DNA of 64,000 nucleotides from Hydractinia symbiolongicarpus. Lineage: Eukaryota > Cnidaria > Hydrozoa > Anthoathecata > Hydractiniidae. The DNA lies in NCBI RefSeq assembly GCF_029227915.1, contig NC_079882.1, forward strand, positions 3,844,001 through 3,908,000. The letters run 5' to 3'. The notes under the pieces were generated by a model, which was not told where the DNA came from, made no database searches, and was given only the letters and a program-made list of their open reading frames with translations. Below, one piece after another: positions 22,880 to 33,829 of the stretch (positions are counted from its first letter, which is position 1; every line of letters begins with the position of its first letter). The position numbers and the translations under genes are program-made.

Positions 22880-24048
22880 TTGCGGAGCGTAGTGAAGGGG
22901 AGCGCCAGCGAGCCGAGCGCAGCGAAGCTATTTTCCTCGTTCCCATAAATATATTAGAGCGTATCGAATTTCCGCGTTTTCTCCTAGTACATCAAATTTC
23001 AAAACGTCCGATTTTTGACCCACTTACCCAAATATTTTTTATGGTCATTTCTTCCGTGAAAATCTGGTTCGTCGAGACCATGCCGTTTCCAGTTGAGATC
23101 AGGTCGGCATACGGCTTTAGCCACGGTCACTCTTACTAACATCACGTGACATTGTCTCACATACATAGCGCTTGAAATGAAAATTGCGTTGATGGCCATA
23201 TTGGCTTGTTGGACGTAATGGACGGAAGGGCATTTTCAAGAAAACGAAGAAAGGGTATGTTAGCTAGTATATCACTATTTTTTACATGTAATGAGCCCCT
23301 TTCTAGCCTCACTCGCACCTAAAGCTAGCTAGTATAAAACTGCCGACTTAGCTGGGATAATATTAAAACTTAGATAGCATATATAGCTATAGCTAGCTAA
23401 CTACTTTAAGAATAGTTAGCTAGCTCGAGCTTACACCAGTGCGGCTCAAGTTACAGAAACGGAAATTATTTCAATAAATATGTATCGGAGAAACTTTTTC
23501 AACATGTATATACATTTGTTATTACTGAGGCGTTTTAAATTCTGACAAGCGGTTCTCATGGCAATCATCAACGCCTACTGAAAATCTTCAAATATATATA
23601 TATATAATTCATTTTTTGGGTTCAATCAAAACAAATTTCAGAAAAATGAAAAAATTTCCTGTTCGGGAAATCTCATAATTTTTTAAACCAGAAAATAATT
23701 TCACGATAAAGAAATATTTTCCGTTTTTGTAACTTGAGCCGAACGCCATTCTTGTTCCGTTTAACCTTTTTTAGCATTTTCGATACATCAGGTTCTAAAG
23801 AAAATATGTCCCTGGTGCAAGTAATATTGCGTCCGGAACACACTACGGTATATACTGCTAATGCGGAAACCCCAGGAAATGTTTCATCAAGGCGAAGATG
23901 AAACAGTTTGATCGATTACCATGGAGCATGTGGGAACTTTGTTTTTTATACGATTCGTTATACAATTCAACCGAAAGGGGTATCTAAAATTTTTGGCTTG
24001 CGAACCTAGGGGACTCAGTCCCACGCTCCGCAACACTTTCTATACTAG
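22880..24048 (+). mobile_element. TTGCGGAG module 5
   Basis: A complete-looking copy: left end TTGCGGAGCGTAG, right end with GGGACTCAGTCCC stem, CTCCGCAA, and terminal CTAG (24045-24048) followed by T. The interior carries the TAGCTAGC-rich array. Nearly identical to module 3. Confidence 0.75.
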
Positions 24049-24329
24049 TATTGTCTGCAGTATTTAAAAACAACCGCTTCAGAAAAAGCCTCATTCATTA
24101 CATTACATGCTGTGGAAACAATTGATGCTTTTATGGCGTGATTGACGCAATCAACACTAAATGTTTTTCACTGTATACGTAAATAAATGTTTTTTACTTT
24201 ATTACTTTACTGGTGATATATATTTTCCAAAGAGCTTCTGCTTTAAAATTTTGAACATTTTGTTTTTTATTTATTCACGCAAACAAATAAGAAACTTTCC
24301 GTACTAAAATTGCTAAAAAAATTACATTA
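24049..24329. repeat. Uninterrupted copy of the host segment (empty site)
   Basis: Joins sequence equal to 16429-16573 directly to sequence equal to 22579-22714 through an unbroken T6 run. It therefore shows the insertion point of modules 1-4. It begins exactly after the CTAG end of module 5. Confidence 0.85.
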
Positions 24330-26230
24330 TTGCGAAGAGAAGCGGAGGGCGCGTCAGCGCCCGGAGCGTAGCGGAGCCCATTTCCTCATTAAATAAGCCA
24401 AATATAAGGGACGGAGGAGAGTGTATAGGATTTCCGCACGTATACATCAAAATTTTCAATTTTCGTCAACTTTTTGACTGGGTTGCCCAGTAGCTTACTG
24501 TGGTCATTTTCCCCGTAAATTTATGATTCAGCGAGACAACATCAAAGGCACGGTGATGGAGTGCTTTTGTTACTTTTAAAGATGGCCTAACGGGGATTTC
24601 CAGTTGAGATTAAGGTACCTTTAGCCACGTGATATATAGTCACTTTGACTAATATCACGTGACTTTTTCTCGGATAACATAGCGCCTCAAACTCAAACTT
24701 CCGTTAATCTAAGCTAGCTATATCGCAGCCGAAGGAGGATGGGCTTGTTCAAGAAAATGAAGAAAGGGTATGTTTAGCTCGCTTGTATATCACTATTTTT
24801 TACATGTAATGAACCCATTCTTATTCTCACTCACACCAAAAGCTAGCTAGCTTAAAACTGCAGATTTAGATAGAATAATAATAGAACTTAGATAGCATTT
24901 AGCTACCTAGCTACTGTAAGAGTTAGCTAGTATAAAAACAAACAAACAATGCAATATAGCTAGCATAAAACTAGCTACAAAGCTTGCGGAAAATTAACTA
25001 CTTAGCTGGGATAGAACTACCCATGTAGCTAGCAATAAATTGCTATTTTTGCTGGTATAAAATCAGCAACATAGCTAGCATAGAAAAATTGTTTGAGACT
25101 GATTTTCTACCTATCCTCTATCTAGCTAGCTATTATACATAGCTATATACTACACAGTGAGTGAGATAATTCTACTCTGTAGGAATGTCCCATCATACAG
25201 CTTGTTCTAGCTACAATCGTCCACAAAATGGCCAAACATAGCCAGCTAGATATTTTGCAGATAGTAAATGTTTATATACAGGTATGTCACGTGTAATTGT
25301 TTACGTTGCTTAGCCACAAATGGGCAGTTCTTAATATTAAGGGGGAATAGAGAGCTATATTTTCGTGGACGGTTGTAGCTAGCTATATATATTGTACAAA
25401 CGTCAGGAAATAAACTTTTTTAACCCTGCCGCTGAGCATACATCAGTGCGGCTTAAGTTGCAGAAAGGAAATTATTTCAATATATATATATATATCGGGA
25501 AATTTTTACAACATCAACATTTGTTATTACTGAGGCTTTTTAAATTCTGAATAGCGGTTCTCGTTCAATCGTCGACATGTATTGAAAACCTGCAAATGTA
25601 TTCATTATTTCTTTTTCACAATATGTATATGTTTTTTTCAGTTTTGGATAAGAGCTTTTTATCCTACCGTCATGAAAACTTGTTTGCAAAATAAACATAT
25701 ACTGCTGTTTGATTTTTAGCTGGACATGATAACAACAGGCTTTTTGGGAAAATGTGTTACGCCTATCAGATGTCACAATTAATTTTTGATCTTTCACAGA
25801 AACTTTTCCCATAAAATATTGCAGTTTTTTTTGCTTTAGGAGGGTAAAAACAGGTTATAAACTGTATTTTTATTTTTAAATGTTACAAAATTTTCCACAA
25901 AGTAAAATTGTTTTAGGTGCGTAGGATTACAACAGCTTGTTAACTGTCTGTTTGTTTGAACCGAAGTTAGGATATATAAGATGCACATGTAAAGTTTTTC
26001 ATATATATATATTCATGCCCTGTTGGTCTAATGGCTATGACACTCATGCAAATGAGAGATCCAGGTTCAAATCCTGGACAGGGCTAGGAAAAATATAATT
26101 ATCTTGCATCTACAACAAGCAGGTATTCATAAGTATATGATATTAGCTATATTGAGTATAATAGGTAATCTTTTGAGTTGTACTTAATGCCTTTGCCTTG
26201 GCAACCTCTCCGCAACACTTTCTATACTAG
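24330..26230 (+). mobile_element. TTGCGGAG module 6 with tRNA-like sequence
   Basis: The left end has one change (TTGCGAAG). The Y-type left region is followed by a part with ATATCACGTGAC, the TAGCTAGC array, the TTAACCCTGCCGCTGAGCAT segment, the tRNA-like copy 2, and the right end CTCCGCAACACTTTCTATA plus CTAG (26227-26230), then T. No transposase frame is present. Confidence 0.7.
26017..26085 (+). ncRNA. tRNA-like sequence with 4-nt anticodon loop, copy 2
   Basis: Identical to copy 1 (19608-19676) except at acceptor position 7, where T replaces C, giving a perfect 7-bp acceptor stem (GCCCTGT/ACAGGGC). The A box, B box and the GCAA-capped short anticodon arm are the same. It lies in the equivalent position of module 6. 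Confidence 0.6.
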
Positions 26231-29120
26231 TTATACCCTTTCGATGGTTTTTCCTTAAAACAAAAATACATGTATTTTTTATTTAATGCGAGCGTAAATT
26301 TCTAACGTGCTTTCGCTTTGGAGCTGTCTGTGTTATGTAACCAAAGTCTCATTAATTGTAAGTTTGTCAGTGCAGATCTTTTTGTTTTTGTTTTCATGCG
26401 TCGAAACATTCTTATGTATTTAGCATACATATCCATGTACTTAACTTAGGGGAAAGATCCATAATGTTTTAAGAAATATGGCTCACATTAGCAAAAGAGT
26501 ACATCTCTTTTACTTTACAGTAATGTAAAGTAAAAAAAGTAATGTAAATGTAAGTAATAATATAAAGTACAGAAAAATACTGCTACTACCTTGAGAGAAG
26601 ACATTATTGCGGAGAGAAAATTTTCCGGAAGTTATCTTGGTCATTAAGAAAGAAGAGCTTTCCAAAAAGCGTACACTTAATTAGCGGACACTCTAAATAT
26701 CGAACAATATTTTTGCATCCAAGATGAAATATGGCGTTTTTTTCCTCTTCGGACAGTCCAAAAAATCAATAGCGAGCAAAGAAAAATAGACAAAAATGAA
26801 TAGTTTTTTTAACATTTATTTCAAACATTTTAGAACTTTTGTTTCCAGGTTGCTTTTAATCTCGTCAGTTTTGTTTATCCATCACTTTATTAGCTTGCCA
26901 TAGCCATGAATGCGATAAATAACAGGAACCTCTAAACCATAGCCATCCTAAATAAAAAAGGTTCTGTTGCTACAACGCTAACAGTGCTTGACGAGCTTGT
27001 AGAATTAAACAATCTCAATAGAGAGGAATGAGAAACTCTTTCCTCCATTAAGGAGAGACTAGAGATCGTCAACACAAATAGCAAGACTTTTTATGAAATC
27101 TTTTTGAATTTTTAATATTTTTTATGAATGATGATATCACAATCAAACATGGTGTTAAGGTCTAATATTAAGTAATTCACATTTTAAACAAAATCTGCTT
27201 CCGCGAGGATTTAAAATAGCTTGTTATTCACATTTCCCGAATTCCCTAATTATGTCAAACTCAATTAAAGAGGTCAATACTAAAAATGATTTTTATCCCT
27301 AACTTTCTTAGCAAAAGGTAAAACAAATAACCTAATTTAGTAAATATTTATGTTCGTTAAGTGCTTTAATTGCGAACTGAAAAGCCTTCATATAGTCAAG
27401 CTTTCCAAGAATAGCCTCGTTTTTAAAACAATTATTTCCTTCAAATCTAAATAAAATTCAACCAGAATATTATATTGCTCTAAAAACTTCATTTTTGTCA
27501 TGATAATTTAATATTCTATCAAATTTTGAATGACGTCATAATTATTATTATTTTATGAAATTCGGGAAAGGTGTATTCGGCACTTTTTTAGAAAAAATTC
27601 TTGCGACTTGGCGAAAAAAAAAATGCAATTTTAGCGGAACTTAATTTTGATAATAGGATCTAAAACCGGAAAGATTTCCTTCTCTTTTTATGCCGTTTCT
27701 GTAACGTGGTTAGCTCAATTGCGCAGCAGCGCCATGAATTCCTCATACACACATTTGTCTTTAAATGTCTTTTAAATTTTTTGACGAATTGATTCCAAGA
27801 AGGGTCTCCTAAAATAGGTCTGGAAATGAATTAAATCTGAGAAATACCACGCATATTTCAGGTTTACAAAAGTAGAAACCTAGAAAAACAGAGTTTTTAG
27901 TTTTTAAAGCTGCTATAAGACTGTAGTCAAGTGCCAAAAGTATTGATGGAGATTTCAAAAGAGACCGACTAAGAATATGGAAATATCTACGCCCAATATT
28001 TCACGTACAGAAGTGTCAAGTAGCCCGGTTGGAATTCACTTTTGTCCTATGAAAGGTCTCCCTTTTTAAAGTAATGTAAAACTAGCTGCAGGTATTAAAT
28101 TCTTCTTCACTCTACTTCTTTTCATTATAATGCATTTTAAAAAACCATATAACAATAAACAAAGAAAAACTATTAGTTTGAACACACAATCCAATCTTTT
28201 CCAGTGCTCGTTGTTGACGCTAGGAAGTTTACAGTCTATATTTCTAGTTAAAATTGTGATATACCTTATTGGTAAAAAAAGTCACTCTTTGCCAACTAAG
28301 TTGAACTGAATTCCTTTCTGCGAGAATCTCATCCCCAGGGCTTTTTTGTTAGGTTTTTTTTCATGTTTCTCCTTCCCAGCGTAGAGTTTTTCAGTGTTAC
28401 TTATTTTTTAAACTATTTTATGGAAACAGGCGGAAAATGACCAACAAAATATAATCTTATTCCATGCGTTCTTACATGGCAAAAACAGTATCAACGTGAA
28501 ACAGATCATTGAAGAAAGTCTTAACAATTGTAAATAGACTAGCTTTCAAACATGAACTTAAAAAGATAAAAGTTAATTTTTCTTCACCTTTCGCTTCTTT
28601 CTTTGAAATAAATTAAATAAAAAGTCAATAATTATCATTAAACTATGGTGGATTTGAACTGTTTAAGACAAGATTGTCATAAACAACATTCTCTTTGCAG
28701 CAGAGATATACACGCCATTCGATCACAATATTTTGTCAAAAAAAACTTCCTTTATCGCCGCTTTATTCAACCTGACTTTTATTGGGACTTATAACGAATA
28801 AAAAATGTTCTCACTTTGCGGGGGATTGCAATTTTACGACAGGAGTAATTCTCTCAGAATTTATTTATGTGAGAGTAAGATGTCGTATTGGTTACACAAG
28901 CTATTATTTTACAGTTAGTTACCAAGGTGTTGCTAAGAAGGTATACTAGGAATAAACCACAGAACAGACCACAAAGGAAAAATTTATAAACTAGACCAGT
29001 TCAAAATTTCGAATTAATTTGTTTAATCCAATGACAACAAAATTTGAAAAAATCGACTTTCATTAGTACCGATCTTATTTATACCTATATCTACACACCA
29101 TCCGTCTAAGTTTATCGCTA
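26231..29120. other. Gene-poor intergenic DNA
   Basis: No supported gene. A fragment with ACATTATTGCGGAGAGAA near 26600 matches only the left end of the TTGCGGAG family and looks like a solo terminus. The rest is AT-rich with short frames. Confidence 0.4.
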
Positions 29121-29124
29121 ACAT

Positions 29125-29200
29125 ATTGTAGTGGAATTCTCTGCGGCTCACAGTTCTGGTGACCGCGGGGTGGATCGAATCCCGCTCACTGCTAGGCAGT
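29125..29200 (+). repeat. tRNA-derived SINE-like head (weak)
   Basis: A TAGTGGAATTC segment, an extended hairpin around GTGACCGC, and a B-box-like GGATCGAATCC flanked by a GCGGG/CCCGC stem resemble a decayed tRNA head. No clear tail is present. Confidence 0.35.
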
Positions 29201-29974
29201 ATGTTAGTGATGAACAAAGTAGTTCTTTTTTAATAAAACGTTTAGCACTTTCTTTGTTATGTTACCTTGACTTTACCTTGAGCTAAAAGGGTTAAACAGC
29301 AGCAGATAATTCTCACACGGATTAAATTTTCGGGACTTTGCAGCTTTGTGCACATCTTTGAAATAAATTACAATGTATGGTGATTCAGTAAATTACATAT
29401 ATTTTTGGATGTGCCACTAAAATAGGTTTACCGTCATTCTAGGTCTGTAAATAAACTTCTTTATTTGTGAGACCATAAGTATTTTCAACCATTCTGATGG
29501 GCTCAGAACAAAAATTTACATAACTAAAACATAACTTGGAATCAATAGAAAAAAAGAATTCATATGCCTAACATATAGCACTAACATCAGAAACTTTTTA
29601 GTAAGATGGACACGCAGGCGAGGGAAGTAGAATTAATGTGTGGCAAAAGAAAGTCGAATTGAATTTTAAGTTTGGAAACAATAACATATAGCATGAGTTT
29701 AATACCCTCGAAATAATATAACAGCTTTAACAAGATAGAGCAATCACAATATCTCCCTAAAAGATTGATTGAGGCATAGAACAAACTTAAAAACGATATA
29801 AATGGATCTTTTTATAAGACAAATCTTCAACCGGATGGAAGGCTGTTGATGAATACTTGTCCGACGATCTTACCAGCGACTCATTTGACAATAAAAAAAA
29901 TGGTTGCGGACAATCGTGCGCTAAACGAAAAGAAGGCGACCAAGAGAAAGTCAACCCTCAAATATGTTTCACGT

Positions 29975-30235
29975 CTTCCACCATAACAGTCCTCATAGTG
30001 GTTATAGCTCTCGTACTCTGTGCGGGAGACCAAAGTTTCAATTCCTCTTGACGGCGATTCAACATGGGCGAGTGAATGTTGCCATAGCCCGGGTTAACCC
30101 AAGCCGTGTGTGGGAAATTGGGGAAATGTTGGCCGTTGGATATTGCTGGGAGTTGTCTAGTAGAGCGCGGGCCCTAATTGTGTCTGCGTAGCTTAAAATG
30201 ATCATTAAATACACTAGGACTGTCCATTTAAGCCA
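29975..30235 (+). repeat. tRNA-derived SINE
   Basis: A tRNA-like head (TAGTGGTTATAGCTC; stem CTCTCG/CGGGAG; B-box-like GTTTCAATTCC) is followed by a GC-richer body (GGGCGAGTGAATGTTGCC, GCCCGGGTTAACCC, GCGCGGGCCC) unlike the AT-rich surroundings. The composition step and the tRNA-like head support a SINE. Ends are approximate. Two short frames through it are shadows. Confidence 0.5.
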
Positions 30236-30622
30236 TGGCCCCTCCTGGAAATAACAGACAGGCTATATCCCTCGATATTTGTATTTCACAGCATCAAAAT
30301 TTTAACCTATTTAACCTTCCATCTGCAAATCACAGACAGATCTTCAAGACTTCGATCACACAGTTGATCTTTGTATTGGCAAATCCAAAAAAAGACTTTA
30401 AAAATTTGATTGAAAACTTTAGGATTTTTTAAAAATCCCCGTGGAAAACGACCTCAAAGAAGAATATCATATAAACTCTAGATAGAATAACACGATCAAA
30501 ACGTATTATTCCTAGTCGATAAGTCAGTAAAAAATCCACAGACATGCAGAAGGACAATAGAAAGATTCATCATTTGAATTTTGATGACGTCAGCAATAAC
30601 CCGTCGATACACAAAAGTTTTA

Positions 30623-30767
30623 TCCATATTATAATGCCCGTATACGTCTGTCCGTCCGTCCGTCTGTCTGTCACGCAAAATGGTAGCTTAGCTGCGCAAT
30701 AGCGAGAAGCACGCAATGCGGTGTAAAAATGGGCGAACCCGTGGATTTTCCACGGGCTAACGACTAG
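30623..30767 (+). mobile_element. Mini-Helitron-like element
   Basis: A 5' TC terminus (TCCATATTATAATGCCCG), a GTCC/GTCTGTCT microsatellite, the shared CACGCAAAATGGTAG core, a 3' hairpin CCCGTGG-ATTTT-CCACGGG, 7 nt, then CTAG. Flanked by A before and T after. Matches the minus-strand copies at 51483, 52685 and 63853. Confidence 0.85.
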
Positions 30768-33160
30768 TTACTTAAATTTGTTTAACCGATGCCTCAAACC
30801 TAAAGGTGAGCTGTATTAGCTTCATAAATTTAATGTTAAAAAACATTGACGGTAATCTAATATGGACATTGTGACGTAACGTCAAAGTAACTAACTTTTT
30901 GTTTAACAATAAAGATATATAGTTTTTTCTTTATTTTAAGGGGAACACTGAATCTTCGTATTATTCTATAAGACTAGTCAAAAAGCCCGAGGAAAAATCC
31001 ACAATGGAAATACATAGGTTGCTTCAGAAATTTTGATGACGTCCGTCATAGACAAAATGAATTAAAAGCAACTTGTTTACCTGTTGTCTCTTTTAAATAG
31101 GGGTTTAAATGCTGACGAAGAAAATTTGTATACCCGTTGCCTCTCTTGCAGAGGTTGGAACGTTGATCAAGAAAATGTATAGGATCGTGTACTTTTGGCA
31201 TACAGTTACAGAGATATTGGGGTCATCAACCCATCTGTTCCTAAACTGGTAAGAACCAGCTTTGAATTTACCCAATTTAGTCCCACATAGCCCCTAGTTA
31301 CCCACGCTGAGGTACTTTAATAAGGTTTACGTTTGATAAAGTGTCCCATTCTTATAAGCTCAGGAGAGGAGTCAGTGTTAGACTTCCTAGGCTCCGCAAT
31401 CATTATGAACTAAGCGCTTTTCGCGTCAGAGCAGCATAGGCATGAAATCACTTGTTAGTATCCATAAAAAATGCGCCCTTATTAAATGTTTCAAGCATTG
31501 GTGCACGAAACACGAGAAGTTATTGTCAATGGTCGATTTGTCAGTAAATATGCATTTAGAACCTTCTACAATTTTATTAATTTTATTTTTCAATAATTGG
31601 TAAATTAGTTTTTAAGTATACTTCTATACGAACTCAAAATAAAGAAAGAAAATAGGAAGATAAGAATACGCTAACTTTTTTCGTACATAACTAAGTCGAC
31701 ACACTACTGATCAAAGTTCTTAAGACCAACATGTTGATAGAGATCCAATTTTGTACCCGACAGGTCCACACGATACTGAGCCTTTCCAAAATGATGAAGG
31801 TGAAACGAAATGATTCCGTTTTAATGCAAAAAGTTAAATGATGCCGCTTCGATACTGAAATGGCATCGTGTGAACAAAAGCATCCAAAATGGCGACATTA
31901 AAAGGTAAACAAATACTCAAATTCTTCATTTTTTTAGTGTGCCTGTACACATTATGTTCTGGATTAGTATCTTTTCGGAATGACATCTATCTAAACGTGC
32001 AAACCTAGTCTGAGTCTTCCTTGTCTCAAAATTTACCAAATAATTCAGGTTATTTTTGATTGAGCAAAGTGAATTAAAAAAAATAACGAATTAATCTTCT
32101 GAGACGAAAAATAAACAACGAACAGCGAGTTGAACTTTTGACAAAAACCTTCGACGTTAATGAAGTTATTATTAGACACAGTCCCAAGATCGTGCTGTGA
32201 TGTTTACCGTTCGAAAAAAACAACTTCTAATAACAGTTTAGAAACCGTTATTATCACAGACCCGGTTAAGCTGAAACAATCACTCAACAATTTTATTTTG
32301 TTAAATAAGTAAAAGTAGACTGTTGTTGCAAAAGTAATTGTGGGTAAAAAAAAATTGTTGTCTTATCAATAAACTTAGGCTTTTGGCAAAGTTTATATTA
32401 AGTAAAAGGTGTAGTTGCCAAACTAAATTGAGCCTAAAGCTGTTATTTGCTACTTTCACTTATAAGCGAGAGTTAATAGCCACAACTCACAGTTGCAGCT
32501 TAGTAAAAATCAGATCGGTGAAAATATCAGAAAAATAAATAATCCTGGCTAGCATAAAGGGCTCTTAGGCTATACCAAAGGCTAGCTAACAATTTTTATT
32601 TTTGTGTTATTATCACCAATCTTTTTATTTTTTTATTTAGCTAGCTAGTTACAACTGAACTGGTTTTGGAGCTGATGCAGCAACCTCTGGCTTAAAAGGA
32701 AATGCAATTGGCTACTACAAAATTCTTATTAATTCTTATAGGTACCTACAACTTTTAATGTAATATAAACTTTAGCGATAATTAACCTACTATAGCTACA
32801 CGAGGCTTTAGAATGTGTTTTTATTGGAGCACCCAGCTGGGTTGCACAATTAATTTTTTTTAAACCTTCAAGGGAACCGAAATGGAAACGGCCCTTGAGC
32901 TTTTATGTCTTATAAAGAAAGACTGTTCTTGATAACATTAATTTGCGTTCAAAGTGATTTTTAAAGTTTTAATTAAAAAACTTAACGCCATTAGGCCCCT
33001 CTCAATAAAGGGAACAGTTTGTTACATAAAAACCTGTAATGGTAGGCTTTCATAGCATTTATTTCGAGGTTAATTACGTTCTGCGTCTTGTTACAAATAA
33101 AATTAACGAAAATAAATAACAAATAGTTGAGCTATAATAAATTTATATATTATTTTAAAA
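30768..33160. other. Gene-poor intergenic DNA
   Basis: No supported gene. A decayed copy of the mini-Helitron 3' end (GACTAGTC...GCCCGAGG) lies near 30972. Confidence 0.35.
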
Positions 33161-33162
33161 GT

Positions 33163-33763
33163 TTATCCAGATTTGTTTTGCATCACTTGCTTGTATTTCT
33201 TCAATAAATTATGATCCTCTTCACTTCTTTCGTGTATTCCTTTCTTTAATATTTCAGTCAACTTTTGATAAACGCTGCCGATATATTGGTTTAAAAGATC
33301 TATGGAAAATGTAAAAAAAAAACGTTAATGTTGGAAATATTATTTGACTGAAATGCCTTTGCAAGTATGGCGCGATAGGGGAAAAGTCCTTAGAACAGAA
33401 ACAATACATTAAGTTGTAATAACATGTTGTCTTTCTTCTCAAGTTATACATTGTCTTAAACTGCACTGGCTATCAACATCAACAATTCCACCCAAAGGTA
33501 ACACCAGTTTCGGTAAAATCAGAGAAGTTGTATTACTTAGGATTTTTGTTATAAATAAAAATAAAAGTGTATAAATACTTACCAGTTTTTTTAACCGTTG
33601 GTTTTATACTTGTTATATATTTAGGAAGACCTTCACATTTTGTCCAGCGGCGGTAATGACAGTCATCATTATTGGTTCCAACAGGGTTGCGTGGCATCGC
33701 AAAACAATCAGATGTAGACAGAAATAATATGCAGAAGGCATAAAATGCAAACACAACGTCCAT
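33163..33763 (-). CDS. Three-exon gene for a 144-residue secreted protein of unknown family
   Basis: Exons on the minus strand are 33763-33583, 33465-33349 and 33299-33163, totalling 435 nt including the stop. All phases agree (phase 1 at both junctions). Exon 1 ends in a strong donor (CTG|GTAAGT). Exon 3 starts after a T10-rich acceptor. The exon 2 donor (A|GTCAAA) is non-consensus and is the weakest point. The start was placed at the ATG that begins a good signal peptide (hydrophobic run at residues 3-16, likely cleavage near residue 22), not at an in-frame ATG 13 codons upstream. The mature chain has five cysteines, with a C-x6-C pair and a CYYNLMYCFC cluster, and ends in a charged, probably helical tail containing LLKKYKQVMQNK. 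I do not recognise it. Neighbours give no clue. Confidence 0.6.
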
Positions 33764-33829
33764 TTTCTCTAATTTTACTGTTACAGTATTATGGCTAGAC
33801 ATTGAAATAAGGAATTATTAAAAATCTGT

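Noticed and set aside
20283-23139. A conserved 87-codon frame present in modules 3 and 5 (and a related one at 17831)
   Set aside because: It begins in the terminal repeat and is conserved only because the whole module is. The antisense frame is equally open, and no start or domain is seen.
17000-25150. Spaced TAGCTAGC repeats looking like a regular array
   Set aside because: Spacing and unit sequence are irregular and lie inside transposon modules in a eukaryote, so this is not a CRISPR array.
27711-27745. A-box-like TAGCTCAATTG suggesting a tRNA or SINE
   Set aside because: No B box or pairing stems follow at a suitable distance.
29857-30191. Two small frames with a hydrophobic stretch
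   Set aside because: They run through a tRNA-derived SINE and have no conserved features.
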